A program made the position numbers and the translations under genes. Source: Halocafeteria seosinensis (taxonomy: Eukaryota > Sar > Bigyra > Bicosoecida). From it: a stretch of 64,000 bases of DNA. Of this stretch, positions 1 through 10,662 are shown piece by piece. The notes under the pieces are model-generated. The model saw only the letters and a program-made list of their open reading frames with translations. It had not been told where the DNA came from and searched no databases. Each line of letters starts with the position of its first letter. Position 1 is the stretch's first letter. The stretch lies in assembly GCA_001687465.1 (NCBI GenBank), contig LVLI01000229.1, positions 124,001 through 188,000 of the forward strand, written 5' to 3'.

Positions 1-427
1 GCTACAATTCCCGTTGCCGTTTGTTTAAGCGGTCTCCTTTACACAACAGTCAATATACAATGCGATACATATTGTTTGTCATAAGTGAGGGTATCCAGTT
101 GACTTAGGTGAGGACTCTTCTGGGGCTTCGCGGAACCTGAAGTCGGTCGCAACTTGCAAGATGCGACATATGCCGTTCACTGGCTCTTTCCGGCTTCAAC
201 TACCGGTAGATTGAATGCGCATTGCAGAGGTGAATTGGAAATAGTTAGTTGTAGTGGTTAGGCTAAAAATGGGGCCCTGGAAACAAACGATTGATTTGGA
301 ACTACGTTTCTGGAGTCTTTACCGCCGGTAGGGGTCCCAGACCACTGGCCCAGGGTTTCTGGTCCACCAGATTTTGTCTACACAAAACACCTTTGTGTTA
401 CATTTCGGCTATCCAGGGAGGCCTACA
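1..427. other. Non-coding upstream region of first family A gene
   Basis: No convincing gene is seen. The stretch carries a perfect palindrome TACCGGTA at 201-208, a word that recurs in other gaps of the window (for example near 1618 and 12150). It presumably includes the promoter and 5' leader of the gene starting at 428, but no TATA box or initiator could be assigned with confidence. Confidence 0.4.
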
Positions 428-1348
428 ATGAAGAAAATTGATGGTGGAGGTTCGCATGTTTTTTCAGTTTGTTACCGGCTAATGGCAGGGTTCTTGTTCT
501 GCATCGGGCTTTTGGAGATTCTGGGAGCTGCGGCTGCGGTTCCTCAGTCATTCGTTCTGGGACGGGACGGGTACGGGGCCTTGAGTGAAGGCGTCAATAC
601 ATGGTGGAGAGGATACAGGATTCGTGTCAACTATGAAATTACTGTCACAGGATTATACGCGAGTGCAGCCGGAGAAGAGGGGATTTCGATGGCTCTGTTC
701 AACGTTTCTGTTGACACGCTGACACTGTCGGAAGTTTTGGCCAGCGGGACTGTATCGTTAGAAGGGAGACACCAACTCGTAGCGTTTGACGAACCAGTTA
801 CTCTATTTGATAGAAGCATATACGCAATAGCTCAAGGTAGAGAGAGTGGAAATGAAGTTGTGAGTATCGATGTAGAGAAGCTTCTTCAGGACTTCCCTGC
901 TTTGGCATCTTGGGAGCCCAGAGATGGGGATGCTTCATTTGAAGTCGCAGGAACCTCCGCACCGCAAGATATTGTTGGATATTCGTTCAATTATTCGGAT
1001 AATCTGGTCATTCCGGACATCGGGATGTCCTATATCGACCCGAGATTCTGTCCTGGAAACAAAGTGTTCAATGGAAGCCAATGTATTTGTACAAAATCCC
1101 ATGAATTCGCTCCAACAGAGGAGTCGATATGCAGGTCATGTGGAAATGGGTCGATGCCTACGCTTCAACAAGATGCATGCATTAAGTGCCGTGCTGGCCA
1201 AGTATCGGGGCCGAATGAGTCCAACTGCTTTTCCTGTCCTCGGGGCCAGACGCCCAATGCTGAGCACAGCCACTGTGTCACCCGTATTCAACGCCCCACA
1301 AGAACCGTTGGAAGCGCACTCCACAAAGTGCATCATAGCAAACACTAA
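428..1348 (+). CDS. Secreted cysteine-rich protein, family A (copy A1)
   Basis: Function is unknown; a secreted or wall-associated protein is inferred. An in-frame ATG at 374 would add 18 residues. I prefer 428 (MKKIDGGG) because it puts a hydrophobic segment (GFLFCIGLLEILGAAAA, residues about 25-40) near the N-terminus as a signal peptide. The next ~170 residues are the family A domain: FVLGRDGYG, then WWRGYRIRVNY, VTGLYA, a GRHQLV-type block, YAIAQGR, and LASWEP. Two cysteine-rich modules follow, with motifs such as CGNGSMPTLQQDACIKC and GQVSGPNESNC, resembling Eph-receptor-like (GCC2/GCC3) repeats. It is the shortest copy of the family. There is no membrane segment after the signal, and it ends in a basic tail containing QRPTRTVGS, a motif shared with its neighbours. 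No intron is needed. The start is uncertain. Confidence 0.8.
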   Translation: MKKIDGGGSHVFSVCYRLMAGFLFCIGLLEILGAAAAVPQSFVLGRDGYGALSEGVNTWWRGYRIRVNYEITVTGLYASAAGEEGISMALFNVSVDTLTLSEVLASGTVSLEGRHQLVAFDEPVTLFDRSIYAIAQGRESGNEVVSIDVEKLLQDFPALASWEPRDGDASFEVAGTSAPQDIVGYSFNYSDNLVIPDIGMSYIDPRFCPGNKVFNGSQCICTKSHEFAPTEESICRSCGNGSMPTLQQDACIKCRAGQVSGPNESNCFSCPRGQTPNAEHSHCVTRIQRPTRTVGSALHKVHHSKH

Positions 1349-2097
1349 GATAAGATGTACTTTTCTTTTGTGTCAAAAATAAGGGAAGATGGTACAGTGT
1401 ACGTTCTACCACAGCGGTACTGTGGTAGTTGTACTGTGATTGGAGTTGGTCTGTCTACACAATGCCTACCATAAATCATTACTAAACGAGTAAACGATGG
1501 GTAAAGTAAATTAAAACTGAGAGATGGACCTCTGTGACCTGTCCCTTACTGCCTTCGAATTCTCTGTGAGTTCGAGGAATACTGTAGTGCCGGAACGCTC
1601 AGAATGTTTCGTGAGTACTACCGGTAGGGATTAAAATACTATAGTGGGAGAGGGGGCCCTCAAAATTCTCTGTGAATACTAGGAATTTTAATACTGTAGA
1701 AGAGGCCCTCCGAATTCTCTGTAAGTGCAAGAAATTGAAATACTTGGGCGTCAGTTCGATTTGGAACCACTGGACCACTGGTGAATGTGCAGGAAATGTT
1801 TCATACAATGCCAACCATGCTGATGAACAGTAAATCCTTTTTTCGTATGCTATTTTAAAATAGAGCGCTAATGAATGGCATACTTTTCCGATTTCGTTGC
1901 CCAATATATGTTCTTGAACTTGTCCAGTGATGTTCAGGCGAAACGTCGGACTTAGATCCTGAGATCCCGACTCGTACCACATACACATTCCATGCAGTTC
2001 ACAAACTATAGAGCACGATAGTGCACTGTATTGTTCCCATGGAAAATAGGACTACCCTAAGTCATAATGTTTCACCAATAGGGAAAGTTCAAAGGAA
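1349..2097. repeat. Gap with three diverged direct repeats
   Basis: No gene is supported between copies A1 and A2. Three diverged copies of a short unit containing an ATTCTCTGTGA-type core followed by AATACTGTAG-type sequence lie near 1553-1597, 1657-1702 and 1706-1745. The gap also holds TACTGT-type words (1427-1440) and a TACCGGTA near 1619. It may be an old repeat or transposon remnant. Confidence 0.45.
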
Positions 2098-3276
2098 ATG
2101 GTCATTGCATCATCGTACTGGGAAACTGGAGGTAATACATGTATACCGACGGGAGCGTGGTGCCAGTACCGTAGGCACGGTACCCTTCTACGGGCTTTGG
2201 TGATATTGTGGTGGGTTCTGCAAGCGCATCTGTACAAGGCAGCAGCTACAAATCAGATCCGAGAGTTTCTTTTAGGGCGAGATGGCTACGCAGACCTTGC
2301 TGGTGGAAACAAGGTTTGGTGGGTGGGGTATCGGCTAGAAGTAAACCACAGCATTGCTGTGTTGGGCATGTACGGCAGTCCAAAGAATGATATTGGAGTA
2401 TCGTTGGGTATATTCAAAGTATCCAACAGCACGTCGCAAATAGAACAGGTACTTGCGGAGGGAGTTGCCGGTTCTGGAGGCAGGAATCAGCTAGTCAATT
2501 TCCAACCGTCGGTGTTTTTGGTACCAAACGAGACATATATAATCGCGCAGGGCAGAGGAGAGGAAGATGGCACTGGTCTATTAGTGCGAGAGATAGATGT
2601 TCAAAAATTACTCAATGAGCATGAAGCAATAGCGTCATGGGAACCAAAGGATGGGAGTGCATTCCTGCTACGAGAGTCGTCGTCGAAAACGCCACCTGCT
2701 GACCTTATAGGAGAGCTTGTATCGGGTACTTATTCCCAACAGCCCGATCTGGGCTTGCGTTATTTAGAATGCCTGTCTCCAGATAAGGAGCTAAGTACCA
2801 ACGGAACTCGCTGTATTTGCAGTCGTGACTACGAATACGCTGCTTTGGCAGACAACCCATGTCAGTCATGCAGCAACGGCTCTGTACCGAACGCGAATCA
2901 GACGGAATGTGTCGAATGCTCTCCGAATCAGGTGTCTGGAAGTACTGAGGCTTCTTGTCGAGCATGTCCAGGTGATAAAGTCCCCCATTCAACTAGAGCA
3001 TATTGCGTTTGTCGTCGGGATTACGAAGTCGCTCCATTCGAAGACTCAGAATGCCGTTCTTGCGGAAACGGCTCTGTTCCTACATCACAACAAGATGCAT
3101 GCGTTACATGCCCTCCTGGCCAAGTTTCGGGGCCTAATGGTTCCCATTGTTCTTCCTGTGCATGGGGTCTTAAGCCTGATGCGGAACATAGCCGATGTGT
3201 TGTTCGCATCCAGTACCCTCGGCGAACTGTAGCCAGCATTTTCAACAAGTTACAAGGTAAAAACGCAAAAGGGTAG
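2098..3276 (+). CDS. Secreted cysteine-rich protein, family A (copy A2)
   Basis: A single-exon gene for 392 residues. There is only one usable ATG before the conserved part, so the start is taken at 2098. A hydrophobic stretch (LLRALVILWWVLQAHL, residues ~29-44) could serve as signal peptide after a long n-region. The family A domain follows: FLLGRDGYADLAGG, VWWVGYRLEVNHSIAV, LGMYG, GGRNQLVNF, YIIAQGRGE, and ASWEP. After it come three cysteine-rich modules. Their recurring pattern is C-x-C-x3-YE-[VY]-A, then CGNGSVP and CPPGQVSG blocks with regular Cys-x2-Cys pairs. It ends with QYPRRTVAS and a Lys-rich tail, as in copy A1. N-glycosylation sequons are frequent, which fits a secreted protein. 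It is closest to A1 in its last module (nearly the same CGNGSVPTSQQDAC block). The function is unknown. Confidence 0.8.
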   Translation: MVIASSYWETGGNTCIPTGAWCQYRRHGTLLRALVILWWVLQAHLYKAAATNQIREFLLGRDGYADLAGGNKVWWVGYRLEVNHSIAVLGMYGSPKNDIGVSLGIFKVSNSTSQIEQVLAEGVAGSGGRNQLVNFQPSVFLVPNETYIIAQGRGEEDGTGLLVREIDVQKLLNEHEAIASWEPKDGSAFLLRESSSKTPPADLIGELVSGTYSQQPDLGLRYLECLSPDKELSTNGTRCICSRDYEYAALADNPCQSCSNGSVPNANQTECVECSPNQVSGSTEASCRACPGDKVPHSTRAYCVCRRDYEVAPFEDSECRSCGNGSVPTSQQDACVTCPPGQVSGPNGSHCSSCAWGLKPDAEHSRCVVRIQYPRRTVASIFNKLQGKNAKG

Positions 3277-4029
3277 GCGCTTGAATCGAAGGCTTAAAAC
3301 TAGCCAGTTTGTGACGGAGTCGTATAACGCTTGACCAGTAAAGTCCTAAAAACCTTTCAGTAGACAGTAAAATCTGCAGGGGACTTCGGGAGAAGACTGG
3401 ACACACGTGTAGCCTGTTGACACTGGGATAAATCGATATCGTTCTACAGAACATTCAGCAGCACGAGTGTTGACTTCATAGGCAATAGCCGTATTAGCCG
3501 TTGTCACATTGCACAGACCGTTTGTCATACATACAGTAGGAATCTTCCCGACTTATGCTGATAGCAAAACAACGTGCATGAGCCATAGAAGCAAGATATG
3601 GGTTTGCTACAGCGTGTCGGAAAACCTATCGCTCACACTGTAGTCGATGAATCCCCAGAATCCCGTCGTATATCGTGAATTCAACCTGGAGTCTTGACTG
3701 CACACTGCGACTGTACTACACACGCAGCTGACGGTACATGGTAGAATGATAATGTCATATCGGACGTGCAGAAGCGGAAAGAAATTACAAACAGCACTAT
3801 TAACTACATTCACCATTTTTTTTTTATCATATTTATCGGCTATAAGGGTCTTCATGATACCATGCTGGGCTCTAGCACAGCAGCGTCCACACCGGGTTCT
3901 GGCTGAGACAAAAAGGACGATGGCACAGTCGCCACTGCGTTATTCCATGTAGTGAGTTGGCGTAGTGTCGCCGGTGATAAGATTTTGAGCAGCTTCTAAA
4001 ATGTCCAGTCCCCATAAACCCATTGCTGT
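3277..4029. other. Intergenic region between A2 and A3
   Basis: No reading frame here has recognisable content. An eight-T run lies near 3820, and TACTGTA-type words occur. From about 4030 onward the sequence becomes recognisably related to the region before the gene at 12934; that part is described separately. Confidence 0.35.
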
Positions 4030-4355
4030 ACTGTGGTATCCTGCTTCCTCTATGGTGAAGCTTCAACAACCGGGGGAGCGGAAGATCTGTACTGTACACA
4101 ATACGACACAGGAACATTCACTTTCGACCATGACATTGATGTTGACCTTGTACAACTACACTGTACAACATGTCTTTGTAAATCATAGCTTGTATGAGTG
4201 GGTTTTGCATGTATCATTACTGCAGCGAGTGACTGGATACACTGTATGCAGTTCAACTCACCTGTTCTCCACGCTGTTCTCCATATACACATTGCGTGGC
4301 CGTCGGTCTCCGTAGTGCACATGGAGAAACGACGTTCACGTCCCGAGGAAGATAT
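4030..4355 (+). repeat. 5' flank duplicated with the flank of gene A5
   Basis: This flank aligns by eye with 12640-12933 upstream of copy A5. Shared blocks include GCTTCAACAACC followed by GGGGAGCGG, ACCATGAC followed by TTGATGTTGACCTT, and AAATCATAGCTTGTATG. The similarity runs through the start codon into the signal peptide, so promoter and coding sequence were duplicated together. It is the best candidate in the window for a conserved family A promoter. I could not assign individual sites. Confidence 0.6.
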
Positions 4356-6973
4356 ATGAATCGTCATCGCACTGTCTCATCATCTATCTCGGCCTTGTGG
4401 GTCTGGTTGATAGTGGTGTGGTGGGCTCTCCAAGTGAACCAACATCATCAGGGTTTGGCCTTGGCTGAGACACAGACGCGTGGGTTTGTGTTGGGACGAG
4501 ATGGGTATGCAGCCAATAGTTCCGACAACAACATGTGGTGGAGCGGATACCGTATACAAGTTAGCTATCGGATTGCCGTGACGGGCATGTATGCCGGCGC
4601 CAGCAGTGTGGGTGTTAACGACGGAATATCGGTGGGGCTGCTCAAGGTGTCCCCCAGCACGCTCAAGATCAACGAGGTGCTTGCGTATGGAACTGTGCAT
4701 TCTAACGGCAGGAATCAGCTCGTCGAGTTTGAAGATTCAGTTATGTTGGAACCCAATGAAGTGTATGCCATCGCACAGGGCAGAGGAGAGGAAGGTGGTT
4801 TTGGTCTACTGGTGGAAGAGATCGACGTCTCGAAACTACTCAATGAGCATCAAGCACTCGAGTCGTGGGAGCCAAGTAATGGACGTGCATTTTTGGTACT
4901 GGATGACCGAGTAAGCACTTCTTCAGATCTGATTGGCCAGGACATGTCAAGCAGTGCATTGGACTTGAATCATGACATTGGCTTGCGGTATGTGGAATGT
5001 ACTTCAAATAAAGAATTCAACAGTAATGGCACTGCATGTGTTTGTCGTGCGAAGCACGAGTACGCTGCTTCGGAATCGGATTCATGCCAGTCGTGCGGGA
5101 AAGGGTCAGTACCTAATGAAGATCAAACTAGCTGTAACGATTGCGCTGAGACGGAAGTGTCGAGGGATACTGAAGCAACGTGTCGACCGTGCTCCAGTGA
5201 TAAGCAGCCGAATTTAGAGCAAGCCCTTTGTGTTTGCAAAAGACAGTATGAGTACGCGTCATCCGAATCCGAATCTTGTAAATCCTGTGGGAATGGCTCA
5301 GTACCTAATGAGGATCAAACTAGCTGTAACGATTGCCCTGAGATGGAAGTGTCGAGGGATACTGAAGCAACGTGTCGACGGTGTTCCAGTGATAAGCAGC
5401 CGAATTCAAATCAATCGGAATGCCGATGCTGGAGGAAGTACGAGTATGCTGCATTGGAAGCTGATGTATGTCGACCGTGCGGTAATGGCAGTGTCCCGGA
5501 TGAGTTCCAACGAGTCTGTATTTTCTGTTTGCCGCACGAGGTTGCCTCGAATGAATCTGAGAGTTGTCGAACTTGTCGCATTGGATATGTTCCAAACGCA
5601 TCTCAAAGTGGATGCCAGCGTTGCTCTCCGCACGCAATTGCGGGGGTGAATGCGACAACCTGCGTACCTTGTGGAAGAGGCCGTATCCCAGTTTCCGATC
5701 AAAGCCGTTGCAAAGAGTGCAACTTCAGCTCCGTTGCAGATGAAGAGGACATCCAATGTATGCCTTGTCCAAATTGGAAACTGCCAGATAGCACAAGGGG
5801 GTATTGTGAGGAACGGAAACAGATGGTGTCCGCTGAGTTATCATCTGGTTTTTCTGCTAATGCGTTACAGTTCCTTAGTGTCATGAGTGGCAAATTACGT
5901 ATACGGGAGCATGGGGGAGCAGAAAGCATTTATTTGTTCTCTGCAACCGGCATCGAAACTCCAATTACAAATACTAAATCCAAATGGTATACTGCTGGTG
6001 GAGAGTTGCCTTCGTCATTTTCCATGGTTAGTCAGCACGTGAATGGAAAACAGCTCCAGCTTCTGAGCCGATATCCTTCCGCGTTAGCTTGCACGGCAGT
6101 ACCACATCCTAGTGGGAGGAAGGACACGATGCTATGGACTAATTCAATCGGTAACGGGAGGCACAGAGACCTCTTGCTATACGGTGGTTGGTATATTTCG
6201 TTGAGAGGTGTTCTTTCGTATCTTGACGATATGTGGCTTTGGGAGGGTAAAACTCGGCAATGGAGTAAGGTACCCCATACAGGTCCGAAACCGAGGCGGG
6301 TGTCAGCTACTTTATGGACTTGCGCCAATGGAGGAAATTTAGTGCATTATCTGTTGGAGGAGTCACAAAGTCAGGAGAAATCCTCAATGATTTGTGGGCC
6401 GTTTCGCTCAATGCTACCGGTGCCATTTGGCAACGTGTAGAAACCAGCACAGATCCGAAGGCCCGCTACAATGCTGAAATTTGGAAGCACGAGAAGTGTG
6501 GTACTCCGGGTGGGGACTGCGACGAGCATGTGTACTTGTTCGGCGGTATGACCACGGGGTATTCTGCAAGCGGAACTGAGTATCGTGTGTACCTCGAGGA
6601 TCTGTGGCGTTTTGACTGCCAATTTCAGACTTGGAAAGAAGTAGACACTCCGCTCAGGTCAAGAAGCAAGGTAGGATCAGACGACACGCAACTAACCTCT
6701 GCGCCTACAGTATCAGAGGCATACGTGTTGAAGCATGCCGAAGAAGGTGGGATATGGCGATTTACGTTTTCCTCCGAAACATGGACCCGTTTAATGGCAG
6801 ACGGCATATGGGCAAATTTAGGTCACATTTTCTCGGAAAGGAATACCTTATTCTCAGCGACGTCAAGTGTTGAGCACACTCAGATTGGCCTAACCTTTCT
6901 GAAACCGAATGGATCAGTCATAGAGATGACTCTGCGGGCCACGCCTACCGTTAGCTTGCTTTCGGAAAGGTGA
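4356..6973 (+). CDS. Family A protein with kelch-like C-terminal domain (copy A3), one frame break
   Basis: The ATG at 4356 (MNRHRTVSSS) is preferred over 4296 because copy A5 starts with nearly the same peptide. A signal peptide (LWVWLIVVWWALQ) leads into the family A domain (FVLGRDGYAANSS, WWSGYRIQVSYRIAVTGMYA, GRNQLVEFE, YAIAQGRGEE, ESWEP). About six cysteine-rich modules follow; two are near duplicates (CGNGSVPNEDQTSCNDC). From ~5810 the cysteines stop and the sequence becomes kelch-like: DDMWLWEGKTRQWSKV, then NDLWAVSLNATGAIWQRV and VYLFGG/LEDLWRFDCQFQTWKEV. The frame changes at an AAA run at 6335-6337. Without one extra base the first frame stops at 6440; kelch similarity continues in the next frame to 6973. 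This is either a one-base deletion or a sequencing slip. It is the only copy with a kelch part, which may be a fusion. It could be a recent pseudogene. Confidence 0.7.
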
Positions 6974-7329
6974 ACTTGGTATGCATGACACCGCGCTAAC
7001 GCGATTCTCGTATAGTGTTAGTTGAAACACTAGTGCTGCGTCTTGAACCTTGGTGTCTCGTAATTCTCGCGTGTTGCCCTTCGTAAACATTTGTTTCAAC
7101 GAAGATTTCTGCGTGCTTCAACGCATTGACTTAAGCTACTACCGTCAGCAGAGAGTTCAACAGCGTCAAAACTGGTTGTATATGCAAAAAAGATGGATCA
7201 GTACGCACTGTCCGAGACAGGTGAGCCGAACCGAGAGTTGAAATTATAGTCGCTGACGTCTGTTATTCCACATTTCCAAAGTGCTCCGATGATCAGTATC
7301 CAGGTTCCGAGAAATGCTTTGCGTCTTCC
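6974..7329. other. Intergenic region after A3
   Basis: Nothing recognisable was seen between the kelch-type end of A3 and the decayed fragment that begins near 7330. Confidence 0.3.
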
Positions 7330-7500
7330 AGAAAAGAATATGAGCGTGTATCGTTCGAGACTCATTCTTGTAACACTTGGTTTGATGCCCAGCTCTAGGG
7401 AACCTACTGCATTCATTGCTTCCAGAATGAAGTGTTGGGATTTGACTCCAACTGTCGGTAGTTCCCTGAAGATAAGCAGCCGAATGCTCTGTTTGCCGGA
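7330..7500 (+). pseudogene. Decayed family A cysteine-module fragment
   Basis: Read in the plus frame across stop codons, this stretch gives YERVSFETHSCNTW, then CIHCFQNEVLGFDSNCR, a stop, then FPEDKQPN. These match the order of motifs in intact modules (YEYA..ES.SC, C..C..NEVSG, CR.CSEDKQPN). It has internal stops and no start or flanking domain, so it is read as a relic of a lost family A copy between A3 and A4. After it, 7501-8188 shows nothing recognisable. Confidence 0.55.
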
Positions 7501-8188
7501 ATAGGAAGATGAACATGGATGAGAGTGACAACCCTGCCTGGAAGCATCAGTACCCAATATCAACCGAACAGACAGTGTCAAGAGCCTTGACCAATGGCCA
7601 CCGTTCGGTACATGCAACGTGGTGTTCGGCCCAGATCATGTCAATCATGACTGAGATGTAAAGATACGGAAACCTGAACTATCGTTCCAAGGCTGTGAAA
7701 ACCCTCTCTTCAAGAAAATCTGCTTCCTTTTTGTGACTGCATTTTCCGTCATGCTTGGCACAGATGGATGTCCAAGGTAGCAACAAGTTGCTCACAACTG
7801 CGGAGACTGCCTAGAATGCTGGCTGGGAAAGTTACTACATGGTAGATTCCAAGCAATTAATAGAAAACTGTACCAGTAAAGAAAACCAACTCTTACGTAT
7901 GCCCATCAACATATACACATATGGTCTGCCTGTCATGCTGCATTCGACGATTCCTGGTCCACTAAAAATTCTGGGACGGGCTCGCAAGTTGAACCTTGCT
8001 AAGAAATTCACTGACAATCAACACAGTGTCAACACTACATTCATTCCGGATAATTTTGAAAATCCATGGCGAATCGCAGTAGATGTCATTTTCTGAATCG
8101 TCTCCACCGCCCCGGAACTGCAACTCCCGAAAGTTTGCCACCGTGGCCTGGCCACGCAACCCAGTGGACGTTTATTTGACGCAGGAGG

Positions 8189-10385
8189 ATGTCCACAGGC
8201 GCCTCTCATGGAACTCATTTCGCATTTCATTGCTTTTGGTGGATCTCCTGTCTGAGGGTTACAATCGTGTTGTGTACTCTAGTGGTTGGCCAGCGGCAAG
8301 TAGCCTTCGCTGAGACCAACGGCAGCGAAGTTGAGTTCATCTTGGGAAGAGACGGCTACGCGGAAATTAACGATGCCAACAATTTTTACTGGAGGGGATA
8401 TCAAATACGCGTGCGATATCGCACGAGATTGACTGGCATATACGCGAGCAAAGCGGTTGGCGCGGGACAATCAGCACAGATCGCTGTGGCTTTGTTTAGA
8501 GTTCAGGAGAACAATGGCATAATTGATGAGGAGCTACAGTGGAAGCGTTTCCGCTGAAGGAAGGAACGTATTGGTAGAACCGGAAGAATCTGTCAATTTG
8601 GTACCCGGTGAAGTGTATGTAATTGCACAAGGTGGTGGGACATATAACGGAGTTGGACTACTTATTGAAAATCTCCAAGTGCTCAAGCTCCTCACGGATC
8701 ACCCGGCGCTCGAGTCTTGGGAGCCAAATGGAGGATGTGCATTTTTGCTACTAAACGGTATGGGACAAACTTCAGACATCCTTGGCCAAACGGTGTCCAT
8801 AGCGAAGTGCGATTTCCTTTACGACATTGGTCTTCGGTATCACGTGGCATGTCTTGCGCCTCAAGAACTGAACAGTGAACATACTCGATGCATTTGCAAT
8901 TCGCCTTCAATAGGGGGTGATTGTCAGCTATGCGGAAGTGGGTTCATCCCTAATGAAGGGAAGGATAGCTGTAGCCAATGCTCGCCGAATGAGATTTCCG
9001 GATTGAACGACACCGAATGCCATCCCTGCATTGGCTCAATTCCAAACGGAGTCCAAGATGGGTGCCTCGAATGTCCTCCAAATATGGTTTCGGCAGTAGA
9101 TGACAGCAGCTGCCGAACATGTCCGGTAGGGAAAGAACCCAATCCCGGAAAAACTCGCTGTATATGCATGCAAAGCTATCAATTCGCCATGACGGAGAAT
9201 GAGACTTGAGCTTCGTGTGGTAACGGGTCGGTTCCTAACGGGGAGCAAACTAGTTGTAATGTTTGCCCTGCAACTGAAGTAGCTGGAATCTACGATACGG
9301 ATTGTCGGCTTTGCTCAGATGACAAAATACCCGCATTCAATAATAGTCAATGCAAATGCAAGGCTAAGTTTGAATTTGCGCACTTGGAGGATCTTCCCTG
9401 TCGATCATGCGGTAGTGGGTCTATTCCAAACCGGGATCAGACTGATTGTCTTGAATGTTCGCCAATCGGAGTGTCGAGCATAAATGACACAGAGTGCCGG
9501 ACATGTCCCGTCGATAAAGCTCCCGATTCTGCGAAAAGTCGGTGTGTGTGTAAGGAAGGCTATCAGTATGCGCATTCGGAAAATGTTGAATGTCGCTCGT
9601 GCGGCAGTGGCTTCATTCCCAACGAAGCTCGAAATGCATGCGTTGAGTGTCCTTCGTATCAAGTATCTGCAACCAATGAGAGTGACTGCCGAAGCTGCCC
9701 CTCAGATAAAATTCCTGCGTCCGATAGAAGTCGCTGTATTTGTAAGAGAAGCTATGAGTATGCGCCTTTGGAAACCATCACTTGCAAACCGTGTGACGAT
9801 GGTTCAATCCCAACTGACAGGGGCCTTGGGTGTACTCCCTGCCCGCTAAATCAAGTATCAGAATTTTTTGCCACTACATGCAGAGGATGTCCTGATGATA
9901 AGAAGCCAAATCTAAACCGCAGTTCATGTATCTGCATCAATGCAAGGGAGTACGCTCCCCACGAGCTCGCAGAGTGCCAAACTTGTGGTAACGGTTCTGT
10001 TGTCAATGAGGCCCAAAAGGGTTGCATTGGTTGTCTACCCAATGAGGTGGCACGAAATGGTGAACTGCTGTGCAAAAAGTGTCCTGAAGATAAAATTCCG
10101 AATTCGGAGAAGACGCACTGCCTTTGCCGCAAACCCTATGAATACGCCCCGACTGAGACAGCGAGTTGTCAATCTTGTGGAAGCGGAGCGGTCCCTACTG
10201 CTCTTCAGAGCAAATGCTCGCCATGCATGTCGAACGAAATATCCAAAGTGAATTCACCAGAGTGCCGACCTTGTTCAAAAGGCAGGAAACCTACTCCCAG
10301 TCAAAACGAGTGTATTCTTCGCGTCCAAAGCCCCAGAAGAACGATAAAGCAGACATTTAGTGAAACTGAACCACCAGCCTCCTGA
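8189..10385 (+). pseudogene. Family A copy A4, broken by a frameshift and a stop codon
   Basis: The reading starts at 8189 with a hydrophobic leader (FWWISCLRVTIVLCTLVVG). The family A domain follows: FILGRDGYAEIND, FYWRGYQIRVRYRTRLTGIYA. Around 8531-8540 the frame breaks. The first frame ends at 8557, while the expected continuation (YSGSVSAEGRNVLVEPEES, YVIAQGGG, ESWEP) is in the next frame. That frame runs to a TGA at 9207-9209, exactly where a cysteine is expected (ENET-stop-ASCGNGS), so TGC or TGT to TGA is likely. The same frame then continues open to 10385 with about six more modules, ending QSPRRTIKQTFSETEPPAS. It has the most modules of any copy. A recent pseudogene is the simplest reading. 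A recoded stop is unlikely because TGA is a normal stop elsewhere here. Confidence 0.75.
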
Positions 10386-10617
10386 ACTATAGAGACAACT
10401 CCATCGGGAGAGTTACAGACGTCGTGCCAACCAACGTCCCCACCAACAAGTGTCCAACGCGGTGTATGGTTGTTTGGAATCGATAGAGGTTCCAGGATAG
10501 AACTCCATGGGGAGAGTTACAGACGTCGTGCCAACCAACGTCACCACTGACTGTCCAACGCTGAGGAAAGTACTTGAGGTGTATATTTGTTTGGAATTGA
10601 TACAGGTTCCAGGACAT
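10384..10617. repeat. Two-copy tandem repeat of about 117 bp
   Basis: Two units, 10384-10499 and 10500-10617, share GGGAGAGTTACAGACGTCGT, CCAACCAACGTC and a TTGTTTGGAAT...GAGG/CAGGTTCCAGGA end. The paralogous region at 23311-23450 has only one unit, so the duplication happened in this copy after the segmental duplication, or was lost from the other. Confidence 0.75.
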
Positions 10618-10662
10618 CATACGATGTATTCAACCTTCGTAAGAACATTTCGATCGATCGCC

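Noticed and set aside
9207-9209. Selenocysteine or alternative genetic code reading of the TGA in A4
   Set aside because: TGA ends other good genes in the window (for example S1 and A4 itself at 10383-10385), and A4 also has a frameshift, so ordinary decay is simpler.
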